NCBI GenBank assembly: GCA_964419335.1
Contig: CAYQOX010000005.1
Coordinates: 62,001 to 126,000, forward strand
Direction: 5' to 3'
Origin: CAYQOX01 sp964419335
GTDB taxonomy: Bacteria; Hinthialibacterota; Hinthialibacteria; Hinthialibacterales; Hinthialibacteraceae
DNA length: 64,000 bases
Each line of letters starts with the position of its first letter. The first letter of the stretch is position 1. The position numbers and the translations under genes are program-made. A model generated the notes under the pieces. The model was not told the DNA's origin and ran no database searches. It saw only the letters and a program-made list of their open reading frames with translations. Positions 41,072 through 49,868 of the stretch are shown here, piece after piece.

Positions 41072-42025
41072 TTATTCTCGATCAAAACGAAGAACAGTGG
41101 TTTTTTCGAGGGAATTCACATCAAAGAAGCCTTTTTCGAGGCTCACTTCTTCATTGATCTTTACATCCATAAGTGACAATTTGGCTTTATCTCTAAAATC
41201 ACCACTACGGGGTTCTTGGATAATAACCTCATTAGGCAGCCACAGCCCATTATGATTCTTGAAGTTCCGACACACGGTTCTCTGGTGGATACGATCATTT
41301 CTAACCAAGTCACATTGATTCCAATAGAAAGGGTTGTCATCGACCATCGTAAATTTCAACAATGAATCCGCATTATTGCGGCTATCCACAGAAACAGTTA
41401 ATGTCATGGTCTCGTTATTATCTTTTTTCGTTTCTCTTCCAGAGATTTGTAATATATCACCCAGGAAGAGTTCTAAACCAGAGCCAAATCGCGGAAAATC
41501 TCTGCAAAGCAACCATCTTTCGGCAAAATTCGAGCCGGTGCGAACCTTCCCATCGCCGGGGGTGATCATATACCCGTTGTAGCCGTCAAAGATATAACAA
41601 TGTTGGACGGGATTGCCTTCCGGCCGAATGATGTCTTTCCTGATTTTCACACCATCGGTGGTGTAAATATAAATGGCCTCGACCGATTGATCTTCCAACC
41701 GTTGGTTTCTTTGGTCTACGATTTTCTGCAATTCCTCATTGCTGACGTTGCGCCACTTATGAAGTTCCTTTTCAGAGAGTTCGTTATTCTTTCTTTTTTC
41801 GAGGATCGATTGAAAGAAATCTACTTCTTTTTGGAGTTCTTTTCTGCGTTCTTCCGATAATGGTTTGTTAAAAGTTTCAAACACTTGATATGTGATTTGG
41901 GTTTTCTCAATTTCGGCAAATTGACTTTTTAATTCCTTTACATATTCTGCCTTACTCATTTCTTGGCTATACATGAAGGGTACGCACAACAGGGTAATTA
42001 GGGTTGTTAAGGCTATTTTTTTCAT
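41072..42025 (-). CDS. Exported hypothetical protein, LolA/outer-membrane-lipoprotein-sorting-like
   Basis: 317 residues. MKKIALTTLITLLCVPFMYS is a signal peptide. Residues 25-115 are helical and charged (a heptad-like Glu/Lys stretch). Residues 115-317 are beta-rich: VEAIYIYTTDGVKIRKDIIR, YIFDGYNGYMITPGDGKV, TMTLTVSVDSRNNADSLLKF, and GLWLPNEVIIQEP near the end. This pattern is that of LolA/LolB-like or DUF4292-type half-barrels in FCB and PVC bacteria, which bind lipids or lipoproteins; it is only a fold guess. It starts 21 nt after the stop of the frameshifted Cys-rich gene and so shares its transcript. Confidence 0.65.
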   Translation of the reverse strand: MKKIALTTLITLLCVPFMYSQEMSKAEYVKELKSQFAEIEKTQITYQVFETFNKPLSEERRKELQKEVDFFQSILEKRKNNELSEKELHKWRNVSNEELQKIVDQRNQRLEDQSVEAIYIYTTDGVKIRKDIIRPEGNPVQHCYIFDGYNGYMITPGDGKVRTGSNFAERWLLCRDFPRFGSGLELFLGDILQISGRETKKDNNETMTLTVSVDSRNNADSLLKFTMVDDNPFYWNQCDLVRNDRIHQRTVCRNFKNHNGLWLPNEVIIQEPRSGDFRDKAKLSLMDVKINEEVSLEKGFFDVNSLEKTTVLRFDRE

Positions 42026-42046
42026 TCTCTCATCTCCTTTTCTTTA

Positions 42047-42467
42047 TTATTCATCTTCACAAAAATACACAACTTTTGACCAATAACCTATAAAATCACC
42101 TAACAAACAATTATCATAAGATTTTTTTGAATACTCTGTTTGTTGAATACATCTTCCTGTTGGTTCTACTTGATCTTCGCACTTCCTATCAACAACTCCA
42201 CCATCACAAGTACCTGATAAATCCCATTTTTCAGTATCTGTTGTTCCAACATATGTGGGACATAATTCTGCATACCCCCATGTTACATCACAACAAGCTA
42301 AACCATCAAAATATATAAGCGTGTACTCACAATTCCCATCATCACATACATCTTCCCATACCCAACTTCTTTCTCTACAATCCTTGCACGCCGTGCCCCC
42401 CTTTTAAAACAAAAATACAAAAAATAATTAACACTAGAAATAAAAGTAGTATATTAATACTTTTCAT
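42047..42467 (-). pseudogene. Frameshifted secreted cysteine-rich protein
   Basis: ATG 42467 (GGAGG 12 nt upstream) begins a signal peptide MKSINILLLFLVLIIFCIFV, then the frame meets a stop. In the +1 frame an open stretch starts exactly at the A4G6 run (42396-42409) and runs to TAA at 42047. It begins KGGTACKDCRERSWVWED, has about 115 residues with 12 Cys spaced through the sequence, and ends VVYFCEDE. In the +1 frame a stop codon sits immediately upstream of the run and no start codon exists, so both halves must be one gene joined at the run. Losing one base restores a protein of about 140 residues, likely with six disulfides. The cause could be a sequencing error in a homopolymer, phase variation, or a real mutation. 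The AT content is higher than in flanking genes. I do not recognise the family. Confidence 0.72.
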
Positions 42468-42526
42468 AATAACAAATAACCTCCTTATATTATTTTACAA
42501 AAGATGTCCTACTGTTATTTTTTAAA

Positions 42527-42555
42527 ATTAAATCACAAAAAAAACAAAATGTCTA
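42527..42555 (-). promoter_or_regulatory. Promoter of the Cys-rich operon
   Basis: TAGACA (42550-42555), 17-nt spacer, TTTAAT (42527-42532) on the minus strand, just after the nuoD terminator. A 13-nt direct repeat AAATCACAAAAAA (42530 and 42560) flanks it. Confidence 0.45.
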
Positions 42556-42565
42556 CAACAAATCA

Positions 42566-42599
42566 CAAAAAATCCCACGGAGAATCACTCCATGGGATT
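42566..42599 (-). terminator. Terminator after nuoD
   Basis: AATCCCATGGAG/CTCCGTGGGATT (42588-42599 with 42571-42582, one G-T pair) is followed by TTTTTTG on the minus strand. Confidence 0.9.
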
Positions 42600-42626
42600 A
42601 TCGCTTTTTTTATAATCGAGTTACTT

Positions 42627-43853
42627 TTACCGGTCGCAATCCCCTAAAACAAGATCGATGGTACCAATGATGGCGATAATATCGGCGATCATATGCCCTC
42701 TGCTCATTTCAGGTAAGGCCGATAGATTCACAAAAGAGGGAGAGCGTAGCCGCAATCGTTTGGGATGAGCAGAACCATCGCCGACGACATAAACGCCAAA
42801 TTCGCCTTTGGGCGCTTCGATCGGAGAATAGACTTCACCCTCGGGGGCTTTGACTCCTTCGGAAGCGAGAAGGAAATGATGGATAAGAGCTTCCATGGAG
42901 GTTTTGATGGTATCACGTTTAGGGAAAGAAATCTTGTTGTCCTCAACTTTGATCGGACCATCGGGGAGTTTATCCAAAGCCTGCTGAATGATGCGCCGGG
43001 CTTGGCGCATCTCTTCCATCCGTACCAGGTAACGATCGAAAGTATCGCCGTTTTCGCCTAGAGGGATATCGAAATCCAGCTGATCATACACCATATAGGG
43101 ATTATCGCGGCGTAAGTCGACGTCCACACCGCTTCCACGCAAACAAGCCCCGGAGAGGCCAAACTGGATCGCCTTCTCGGCCGAGATCACTCCGATGCCT
43201 TCGGTGCGCATGCGCCAAATCTTGTTATTAGTAAGAAGGGTTTCATATTCCTCAATTTTTTTGGCAAAATCATCGAGGAAGGATTGCACCATTCTTTTAA
43301 AGTTGGGGGGTACATCCACAGAAACTCCGCCAACCCGCATATAGGAAACGGTAAAGCGCGCCCCGCAGACTTCCTCAAAGATATCATAGATGGCTTCCCG
43401 TTCGCGGAAAGTATAGAGAAAGACAGACATTGCGCCAATATCAAGCGCGCTGGTTCCTAACCAGAGAAGGTGAGAAGAAATGCGGGCTAGTTCGCATAAG
43501 ATTACTCGAATATATTGAGCACGTTCGGGAATTTCCAAGCCGATCAATTTTTCAACCGCGAGCACTAAGGCGGTGTTATTGGACATGGGTGAGAGGTAAT
43601 CGAGACGGTCGGTGAAAGGGATAAAGCGATGATAGCCTTTGGCTTCCGCCAATTTTTCCATCCCGCGATGGAGATAGCCAATATCGGGTATAACGTTAAC
43701 AATCTCTTCTCCATCAAGTTCGAGCACTAAACGTAAGACCCCGTGGGTGCTGGGATGTTGAGGGCCCATATTGAGCACCATATGCTCTGAATGGGCATCT
43801 TTGATTTTTTGGGATATATGAGAATCAGTTTGGAATTCTAATTTATACGACAT
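42627..43853 (-). CDS. nuoD: NADH-quinone oxidoreductase subunit D
   Basis: 408 residues, normal. VLNMGPQHPSTHGVLRLVLE, GYLHRGMEKLAE, PFTDRLDYLSPMSNNTALVL, and KDNNPYMVYDQ-like (RDNPYMVYDQLDFDIPLGEN) motifs are those of NuoD. This 49-kDa-type subunit borders the quinone site of complex I in the peripheral arm, with residues near the start (His in GPQHPSTHG) contacting quinone. It ends in GDCDR, the highly conserved C-terminus 'DxVLGDxDR'. It follows nuoC by 25 nt. A terminator immediately after shows that nuoE to nuoN are encoded elsewhere. Confidence 0.97.
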   Translation of the reverse strand: MSYKLEFQTDSHISQKIKDAHSEHMVLNMGPQHPSTHGVLRLVLELDGEEIVNVIPDIGYLHRGMEKLAEAKGYHRFIPFTDRLDYLSPMSNNTALVLAVEKLIGLEIPERAQYIRVILCELARISSHLLWLGTSALDIGAMSVFLYTFREREAIYDIFEEVCGARFTVSYMRVGGVSVDVPPNFKRMVQSFLDDFAKKIEEYETLLTNNKIWRMRTEGIGVISAEKAIQFGLSGACLRGSGVDVDLRRDNPYMVYDQLDFDIPLGENGDTFDRYLVRMEEMRQARRIIQQALDKLPDGPIKVEDNKISFPKRDTIKTSMEALIHHFLLASEGVKAPEGEVYSPIEAPKGEFGVYVVGDGSAHPKRLRLRSPSFVNLSALPEMSRGHMIADIIAIIGTIDLVLGDCDR

Positions 43854-43878
43854 TTTCCTTTAGTCTCATTCGTTGGAT

Positions 43879-44409
43879 TTATTCATCAGCTAATTGTTTT
43901 TTGATATATTCGTAAGGTTCCTGGTCACTGACGGGATAATCTTTGCGTAAAGGATAGCCTTCCCAATCCTCGGGCATAAGGATACGGCGAAGATCGGGAT
44001 GCCCTTCAAAATGAATGCCGAACATGTCGTAGCATTCACGTTCATGCCAGTCGGCGGCAATCCAAACGGAGGTGACAGAATCAATCACGGGATGATTTTC
44101 GAAAATCGGTGCTTTTAGACGAATGCGCTGTTTCGTTACGGTCGAAAACAGATGATAAATGACGTGAAAGCGGGGATCCACTTCCTGCATTTCACGGAGA
44201 TGATCTACGGCGGTGAGGTCGGCAAGGTAATTGAATTGCAATTCGGGATGATCCCGCAAAGTTTCGCATATCTTTACGATATCTTCTTTTTTTACATAGA
44301 GAGAAAGTTCACCACGAAACTCAGTGAAACGATCGATTGACTCCTGGAAAAGTTGGGGGACTTTTTCCTTGAATTCATCAACTGGAGGCGAAACAATGGG
44401 ATAGCTCAT
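43879..44409 (-). CDS. nuoC: NADH-quinone oxidoreductase subunit C
   Basis: 176 residues. The signature WHERECYDMFGIHFEGHPDL, RRILMPEDWEGYPLRKDYPV is present. YLADLTAVDHLREM is the strand before it. The N-terminal VKKEDIVKICETLRDHPELQ helix is typical. NuoC is the 30-kDa-type subunit of the peripheral arm; it forms part of the quinone module with NuoB and NuoD. Separate nuoC and nuoD genes (not fused) are the state in most phyla. It lies 48 nt after nuoB. Confidence 0.96.
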   Translation of the reverse strand: MSYPIVSPPVDEFKEKVPQLFQESIDRFTEFRGELSLYVKKEDIVKICETLRDHPELQFNYLADLTAVDHLREMQEVDPRFHVIYHLFSTVTKQRIRLKAPIFENHPVIDSVTSVWIAADWHERECYDMFGIHFEGHPDLRRILMPEDWEGYPLRKDYPVSDQEPYEYIKKQLADE

Positions 44410-44457
44410 GGTACTCCTTATTCGATTAAAGACTGCGTCAGAAAGACTCTGCTGTAA

Positions 44458-45027
44458 TTAGTTCTGCATTTCCTGCATTTTTACGGGAACGCGATTTTCT
44501 TCTTTCGATTCACCAATAACGGTAGGCGTCATTTCTTCGCGGGGCTTCCCTAACTTCATATCGTTAATTTTTCGTTGAAGCTGCATAACCCCGTAAAGCA
44601 GCGCCTCGGGACGCGGGGGACATCCAGGGACATAGACATCCACGGGAATAACTTCATCGACGCCCTGAACAACGCTGTAAACGTTAAACATGCCTCCACA
44701 GGAGGCGCAGGCACCCATAGAAATGACCCATTTAGGCTCTGCCATCTGATCGTAGACCTTGCGAACTACGGGGGCCATCTTCTTCGTTAAGGTGCCGGCG
44801 ACAATCATTAAATCTGCCTGCCGGGGGGAAGCCCGGAAGACCTCAGCACCAAAGCGGGCTAAGTCATAGCGGGAAGCTCCGGTGGCCATCATTTCGATGG
44901 CGCAACAAGATAATCCCATGGTTAAAGGCCAAATGGCGTTTTTGCGTGACCAATTTACTACTTTTTCAACGGTGGTGGTGACAACATCACTACCGATAAG
45001 ATCGACTAACTGGTTTTCTGCCCCCAT
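44458..45027 (-). CDS. nuoB: NADH-quinone oxidoreductase subunit B
   Basis: 189 residues. The four Cys that bind cluster N2 are in LSCCAIEMMATGASRYDLAR (two adjacent), ISMGACASCGGMFNVYS and VPGCPPRPEALLYGVMQLQ. RASPRQADLMIVAGTLTKKM is conserved. N2 passes electrons to quinone next to NuoD. The start is the ATG 45027, which overlaps the nuoA 3' end by 22 nt. A C-terminal extension of about 20 residues (MTPTVIGESKEENRVPVK) follows the core. Confidence 0.97.
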   Translation of the reverse strand: MGAENQLVDLIGSDVVTTTVEKVVNWSRKNAIWPLTMGLSCCAIEMMATGASRYDLARFGAEVFRASPRQADLMIVAGTLTKKMAPVVRKVYDQMAEPKWVISMGACASCGGMFNVYSVVQGVDEVIPVDVYVPGCPPRPEALLYGVMQLQRKINDMKLGKPREEMTPTVIGESKEENRVPVKMQEMQN

Positions 45028-45377
45028 TCTAAAACTCCTTTCTTCCAGACATAGGCCAGAGCGAGGACCAAGACTGCGATAAACAGCCCCATTTCGAAGA
45101 GGCCAAGCAGGCCAAGGTCTTTAAAAATCACAGCCCATAAAAACAAAAAGACCACTTCAATATCGAAGATGACAAAGACCATGGCAACGAGAAAAAATTT
45201 TACATTAAAACGTTCTCTGGCACTTCCTACGGGCGGCATGCCGCATTCATAGGGGTCTAGTTTCTCACTCTTGTCGATTCGGGGTCCGATTAAGAAAGAA
45301 AAGAGGACCGTTCCTCCGACAAAAGCGATGGCAAGCATGGCCATTAATAAGATGGGTAGATAATCAAGTAACAGCAT
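45006..45377 (-). CDS. nuoA: NADH-quinone oxidoreductase subunit A
   Basis: 123 residues with three membrane helices. LDPYECGMPPVGSARERFNV (the conserved loop) and KFFLVAMVFVIFDIEVVFLF are signatures; the ECG Cys is the quinone-entry loop residue. It belongs to the membrane-embedded interface with the peripheral arm. It is the first gene of the nuoABCD unit; the overlap of 22 nt with nuoB suggests coupling. A 19-bp inverted repeat lies about 45 nt upstream of its start. Confidence 0.96.
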   Translation of the reverse strand: MLLLDYLPILLMAMLAIAFVGGTVLFSFLIGPRIDKSEKLDPYECGMPPVGSARERFNVKFFLVAMVFVIFDIEVVFLFLWAVIFKDLGLLGLFEMGLFIAVLVLALAYVWKKGVLEWGQKTS

Positions 45378-45421
45378 TCGCCCGGTCCTTATTAGTGTAT
45401 TATTTATCCAAAAATGATATT

Positions 45422-45440
45422 GTTGATACAGTATATCAAC
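45422..45440. promoter_or_regulatory. Inverted repeat upstream of nuoA, possible operator
   Basis: GTTGATA-CAGTA-TATCAAC, a perfect 7-bp inverted repeat with 5-nt spacer, in the divergent nuoA/guaA gap. On the minus strand it contains TTGATA, a -35-like element. The rest of 45378-45611 has no gene. Confidence 0.4.
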
Positions 45441-45611
45441 CTATGAGAAGCAAGGCAAGAAAAGGTAGAATAGAAAACCAAGTTTCATCATTTTGCTCAT
45501 AGCCACTATGGCTTCCTTGGGCATGCAAGTAGAATAATCCAAGCCGAATAATGAATTCTACTCAAGAATTGATTATAGGTACGCTATTATCAATTATGAA
45601 GGAATTTATCT

Positions 45612-47150
45612 ATGCATTACGACCAGTTGCTCATTCTTGATTTTGGTTCACAATACAGCCATTTGATTGCTCGTAGAATTCGAGAACTGGATGTTTACTG
45701 TGAGTTACACCCTTGTACTATGAAGATTGAACAAATTCAACAGATGAGTCCCAAGGGAGTCATTCTATCGGGCAGCCCATGCTCTGTTTATGAGGAAGGT
45801 GCCCCTCATGTGGATGAAAGATTGTGGGACTTGGGTGTGCCGATTTTGGGTATTTGCTATGGTTTACAGGAAATGATCTGGTATTTTCAAGGCGAAGTCG
45901 CCTCAGGGGCTAAGCGGGAGTACGGCCACGCCGAACTTAAGCAAATCAAGGAAAATCAATTGTTTCGAGGACTTCCAGAATTGATGACGGTGTGGATGAG
46001 CCACGGGGATAAAGTCCTGCGTTTACCCGAGGGTTTCGAAGATATTGCGCAAACAACCAACTCAGAACACGCGGCCGTCGCCCATCGCGGGCAGCCGTAT
46101 TACGGGATTCAATTTCATCCCGAAGTGAGCCATACCCCTCAAGGGAAAGAGATTTTACGAAATTTTGCGTTAAATATATGTCAATGTGAAGCCAATTGGA
46201 GTATGGGTTCCTTTGTGGAAGATGCGATCGCGCGCATACGCAACCAGGTTGGAGATGGGCATGCGATCGGTGCCGTAAGTGGCGGGGTTGATTCTACCGT
46301 CGCCGCCGTACTCATGGACAGGGCGATCGGAGACCGCTTTCACGGTTTTCTCGTGGATAATGGTGTACTACGGCTCAATGAAGCGCAGCAGGTCATGCAT
46401 CGTTTACGCGATCGATTAGGCATCAATTTGACTCGGGTCGATGCCAGCGACCAGTTTTTAAAAAAACTGGAAGGGGTGAGCGACCCCGAAAAGAAGCGTA
46501 AGATTATTGGCAATACATTTATTGAAGTATTTGAAAAGGAAGCGTCAAAGCACCATGATGCACAGTTTTTACTCCAAGGAACGCTCTATCCCGACGTGAT
46601 CGAATCGATTTCCTTTAAAGGACCCTCAGCAACAATAAAAACTCATCATAACGTGGGTGGTTTATTGGAAGAAATGAAACTTCAGCTAATTGAACCGCTG
46701 CGTGAGTTATTTAAAGATGAAGTACGCCAATTGGGATTAGAATTGGGACTGGAGGAAGAGAGCGTGTACCGACAGCCCTTCCCGGGGCCAGGTCTCGCCA
46801 TTCGCATCCTGGGCGAAGTGACCCGTGAGCGATTAGATATTCTCAGGCAGGCGGATGCAATTTATATTGATGAGATTAGGAAAGCCGGTTTATATCGTGA
46901 GATTGGCCAGGCTTTCGCCGTCTTATTGCCAATCAAATCAGTAGGCGTCATGGGAGACAGCCGAACATATGAGATGGTTGCGGGACTGCGGGCGGTACAA
47001 ACGACAGATTATATGACCGCAGACTGGTATCCCATGCCTGACGAGGTATTGCGACGCACGGCGAATCGGATTATTAATGAAGTGCGCGGTATCAATCGAG
47101 TGGTCTACGATATTTCTTCCAAACCACCAAGTACGATTGAATGGGAATAA
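45612..47150 (+). CDS. guaA: GMP synthase (glutamine-hydrolysing)
   Basis: 512 residues, full length. The glutamine amidotransferase half has the catalytic triad Cys82 (LGICYGLQEM), His169 and Glu171 (GIQFHPEVSHT). The synthetase half has the PP-loop SGGVDSTVAA (residues 223-228 for SGGVDS), and the C-terminal dimer part TERLDILRQAD-like (TRERLDILRQADAIYIDE) with RIINEVRGINRVVYDISSKP. It converts XMP to GMP using glutamine and ATP. ATG 45612 has AAGGAA upstream. Transcribed alone or with scpA, since 107 nt separate them and only a weak hairpin (47195-47217) is present. Confidence 0.98.
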   Translation: MHYDQLLILDFGSQYSHLIARRIRELDVYCELHPCTMKIEQIQQMSPKGVILSGSPCSVYEEGAPHVDERLWDLGVPILGICYGLQEMIWYFQGEVASGAKREYGHAELKQIKENQLFRGLPELMTVWMSHGDKVLRLPEGFEDIAQTTNSEHAAVAHRGQPYYGIQFHPEVSHTPQGKEILRNFALNICQCEANWSMGSFVEDAIARIRNQVGDGHAIGAVSGGVDSTVAAVLMDRAIGDRFHGFLVDNGVLRLNEAQQVMHRLRDRLGINLTRVDASDQFLKKLEGVSDPEKKRKIIGNTFIEVFEKEASKHHDAQFLLQGTLYPDVIESISFKGPSATIKTHHNVGGLLEEMKLQLIEPLRELFKDEVRQLGLELGLEEESVYRQPFPGPGLAIRILGEVTRERLDILRQADAIYIDEIRKAGLYREIGQAFAVLLPIKSVGVMGDSRTYEMVAGLRAVQTTDYMTADWYPMPDEVLRRTANRIINEVRGINRVVYDISSKPPSTIEWE

Positions 47151-47257
47151 AAAAAAAACGTTTCTTAAAGTTTCCTATTGTAGACACACCTATCTTAAAA
47201 CAAAAATCGCGTTTTAATGTTTTCCAAATGTGAAATCATTATTACAATCGACTCATT

Positions 47258-48046
47258 ATGGAACAAACACCCAAACGCTTGCCTGTTGAATTGCCGGGAT
47301 TTTCCGGCCCACTGGATTTATTGGTTCATCTTATTTCCAAGCATGAGATGGATGTATGCACCATATCTATATCCAAAATAACAGAAGATTACTTGGAGAT
47401 TGTAAAAAAAGCAGAAAAAAAAGACCTAGACGAAGCAGGTGAGTATTTGGTTTTGGCAGCGGCCTTAATCCGGTACAAAGCCCGGGCGTTGATTCCCAAA
47501 GAAGAAGAAGAAATCGAAGAGGAAGAAATCGATGATCAAGTGATTGAACAGCGCCGGCGGGAATATGAACGTTTTCGAAGTTTGGCTGATCAATTACGGA
47601 AACGTGAAGAAGAAAATGCGGCGATTTTTCCCCGGGTAGGGACACCTCCGGAGGGGGAAGAAGAAACCATTGAGTATACGGAAGTTAGTGTTTATGATTT
47701 GCATCAAACTTTCAAGAAAATTATTGAAGAAATCGGGGATGAAGAATCCCATATCGTCGCGGGTGAACATTATTCTGTTGATGAAAAAATCCTAGAGATC
47801 GAAGCCTTGATATCTCATAACGAACAAATCGTTCTTTTAGAATATCTAAAGACGTTAACTTCAAAGTTAGAAGCCATTGTTGTCTTTTTGGCGTTACTGG
47901 AGATGATTCGTCTGCGAGAAATTCGCGCTACTCAGGAACAAATCCATGGAGAAATCGTATTGGTTCGGGGTGATCGTTTTAAAATGCCCCGTGACAACGA
48001 TGACAATGAGTACGATGATGAAGAGGAAGAAGAGTCTTTCACTTAG
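47258..48046 (+). CDS. scpA: Segregation and condensation protein ScpA
   Basis: 262 residues. VELPGFSGPLDLLVHLISKH is the kleisin N-terminal motif, then MDVCTISISKITEDYLEIV and AGEYLVLAAALIRYKARALI. The C-terminal winged-helix part VVFLALLEMIRLREIRATQE contacts SMC. ScpA bridges the SMC heads and binds ScpB in the condensin complex. The C-terminus is highly acidic (EYDDEEEEE). No clear Shine-Dalgarno precedes the ATG. scpB follows after 63 nt. The smc gene is not in the window. Confidence 0.95.
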   Translation: MEQTPKRLPVELPGFSGPLDLLVHLISKHEMDVCTISISKITEDYLEIVKKAEKKDLDEAGEYLVLAAALIRYKARALIPKEEEEIEEEEIDDQVIEQRRREYERFRSLADQLRKREEENAAIFPRVGTPPEGEEETIEYTEVSVYDLHQTFKKIIEEIGDEESHIVAGEHYSVDEKILEIEALISHNEQIVLLEYLKTLTSKLEAIVVFLALLEMIRLREIRATQEQIHGEIVLVRGDRFKMPRDNDDNEYDDEEEEESFT

Positions 48047-48109
48047 GATGAACAAGAATAAATCATCGGTGAACGTAGATGAATCATAACAATAATCGGT
48101 AATAAGATT

Positions 48110-48793
48110 ATGGAGATGGAGCAATTAGTCAGTACGGTTGAGGCCTTGATCTTTGTTTCTGGGGATCCCGTCCCTATGAAACGACTGAAGGATGTCTTGG
48201 AACTTGAAGATAATGAGATCAAGGAAGCCATAAAGCAACTAAGCAAACGCTATCAAGAAAGCGGTTCAGCCCTGCAGGTGATGGAAGTGGCCGGGGGCTA
48301 TCAGTTGCGTACCCGCCCCACGTATAGCGTCTTTGTTAATCGCTTTTTGGAACGGAAGAAAAAGACCTCATTGAGTGGACCTGCGTTGGAAACGCTTGCT
48401 ATTATTGCTTATAAACAACCAATCACTCGGGCGGAAATCGAAGCAATACGCGGAGTTGGTATTGACGGGGTATTAAAATCATTAATGGATAAGCGGCTGG
48501 TACGCGTTGCCGGGGTGAAGGAAGTACCCGGCCGCCCCAATGTATATGGGACTACCAAGCGATTTTTAGAATATTTTGGGATTGTATCCTTAAAAGATTT
48601 GCCTCCGATCGAAGATATTTCTGATACCTTTTCGAGTGTCGAACCAAAGCCTGAAAACAAACAAGAAAGTCAACCCGAGACAGAACAGCAAAATGTAGAG
48701 CCGAATCAAAACGAAGAGCAAGAAGAGGATCAGAAGAAAAATCAGACATCCAACACCTCCCAAGAAGAAGCCTCATCTACCCCAAATGAATAA
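48110..48793 (+). CDS. scpB: Segregation and condensation protein ScpB
   Basis: 227 residues. VSTVEALIFVSGDPVPMKRL, SGSALQVMEVAGGYQLRTRP and LSGPALETLAIIAYKQPITR, then ADIEAIRG-like AEIEAIRGVGIDGVLKSLM and RPNVYGTTKRFLEYFGI form its two winged-helix domains. It binds ScpA and regulates SMC. The last 60 residues are Glu/Gln/Asn-rich and disordered. The stop overlaps the start of the pseudouridine synthase by 8 nt. Confidence 0.95.
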   Translation: MEMEQLVSTVEALIFVSGDPVPMKRLKDVLELEDNEIKEAIKQLSKRYQESGSALQVMEVAGGYQLRTRPTYSVFVNRFLERKKKTSLSGPALETLAIIAYKQPITRAEIEAIRGVGIDGVLKSLMDKRLVRVAGVKEVPGRPNVYGTTKRFLEYFGIVSLKDLPPIEDISDTFSSVEPKPENKQESQPETEQQNVEPNQNEEQEEDQKKNQTSNTSQEEASSTPNE

Positions 48794-49523
48794 GAACGAA
48801 CATTCGATTCGTCTGAACAAACTCCTGGCTCAGCATGGACTTTGTTCTCGCCGAAAAGCGGATGAGTGGATCGCTGCGGGGCGTGTGTCCATTGATGGGA
48901 TCGTTTGTAAAGAACTTGGAGCCACTGTGGATCCAGAAAAACAAACGATCCGTGTCGATGGAAAAATCCTCAAAGAAAAACCCGCCTCCCTCTATTTGGC
49001 CCTGAATAAACCAGCAGCTGTGATGACAACAAAACATGATCCTCAAGGAAGATGCACGGTGATGGAGTTTCTTTCAAAGGAACACCTTCGAGCGGGAGTT
49101 TTCCCGGTGGGAAGACTGGATTATGAGTCAGAAGGATTGATTATATTTACCAATGATGGAGATTGGAGTCAGAAGTTGCTGCATCCGAGTCATTTGGTAT
49201 GGAAGACGTATGAAGTACAAACCGATGAAGTCTTAACGTCTGGAAAGAAGGATAGACTTAAAAAAGGGGTGAAAGTGGATCGTAAAAAAACCCTGCCGGC
49301 TAAGGTTTATCAGAAAAAAGAGCAAAAAGAAAAGAATATTTTCATTCTCGCGATTCGAGAAGGGCGAAATCGCCAAGTTCGAAAGATGTGTGAATCGGTA
49401 GGGCTTAAAGTTAAAAAATTAAGGCGCTTGTCTGTTGGCCCTATCCATTTAGGTTCGCTTCCCCTTGGGCAATATAGGAAGTTGACCAAGGAGGAAATTC
49501 AAAAAGTATTTCATTTTTCCTAG
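48786..49523 (+). CDS. rluB: Ribosomal pseudouridine synthase, RsuA/RluB family
   Basis: 245 residues. An S4 RNA-binding domain is first (IRLNKLLAQHGLCSRRKADE, WIAAGRVSIDG). The catalytic part has GVFPVGRLDYESEGLIIFTN with the nucleophilic Asp in RLDYES, and REGRNRQVRKMCESVGLKVK near the end. Family members modify a uridine of 23S (RluB, RluE, RluF) or 16S (RsuA) RNA. The position after scpB is the usual site of rluB, which supports that name but not beyond doubt. It overlaps scpB by 8 nt. The gap 49524-49868 that follows holds no gene. Confidence 0.92.
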   Translation: MNKNEHSIRLNKLLAQHGLCSRRKADEWIAAGRVSIDGIVCKELGATVDPEKQTIRVDGKILKEKPASLYLALNKPAAVMTTKHDPQGRCTVMEFLSKEHLRAGVFPVGRLDYESEGLIIFTNDGDWSQKLLHPSHLVWKTYEVQTDEVLTSGKKDRLKKGVKVDRKKTLPAKVYQKKEQKEKNIFILAIREGRNRQVRKMCESVGLKVKKLRRLSVGPIHLGSLPLGQYRKLTKEEIQKVFHFS

Positions 49524-49573
49524 ATTTCGGATACTTCTATTAAGATGGTAGAACTGAGGGGTCATCATTGCTC

Positions 49574-49600
49574 TTGAATTGATTTCGCATTGAGTATAAT
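49574..49600 (+). promoter_or_regulatory. Possible topA promoter in a 345-nt gap
   Basis: TTGAAT (49574-49579) and TATAAT (49595-49600) are 15 nt apart, slightly short. The remainder of 49524-49868 is AT-rich; GGGTGATACAACCC (near 49840) could form a small hairpin just before the ribosome site. No ORF is supported. Confidence 0.3.
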
Positions 49601-49868
49601 GAAAAAAGAATAACAAATTAGAGAAAAACCGATTTTTGGGGTTGAATTTGGGGATTGCATCCAAAAGAAAATGTTTTCACGTTAATTTTAATGTTGTTAT
49701 TCAAGATCATTTGAGATAAAAAAGTAAATAGGATATTCAATTTTCTTTTTTATGATGGAGTTTAAAAAAAAGAGCCACCTGTAAACCAATTTTTTTTTAC
49801 GGGGTGTTATCAAAAAACAATTTAATTATACGAAAAATGGGTGATACAACCCATGATTGGAGGCAAAA

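Noticed and set aside
42127..42318. 63-codon frame on the plus strand opposite the Cys-rich gene
   Set aside because: No ribosome site and a hydrophobic composition that is explained as antisense of the Cys-rich protein.
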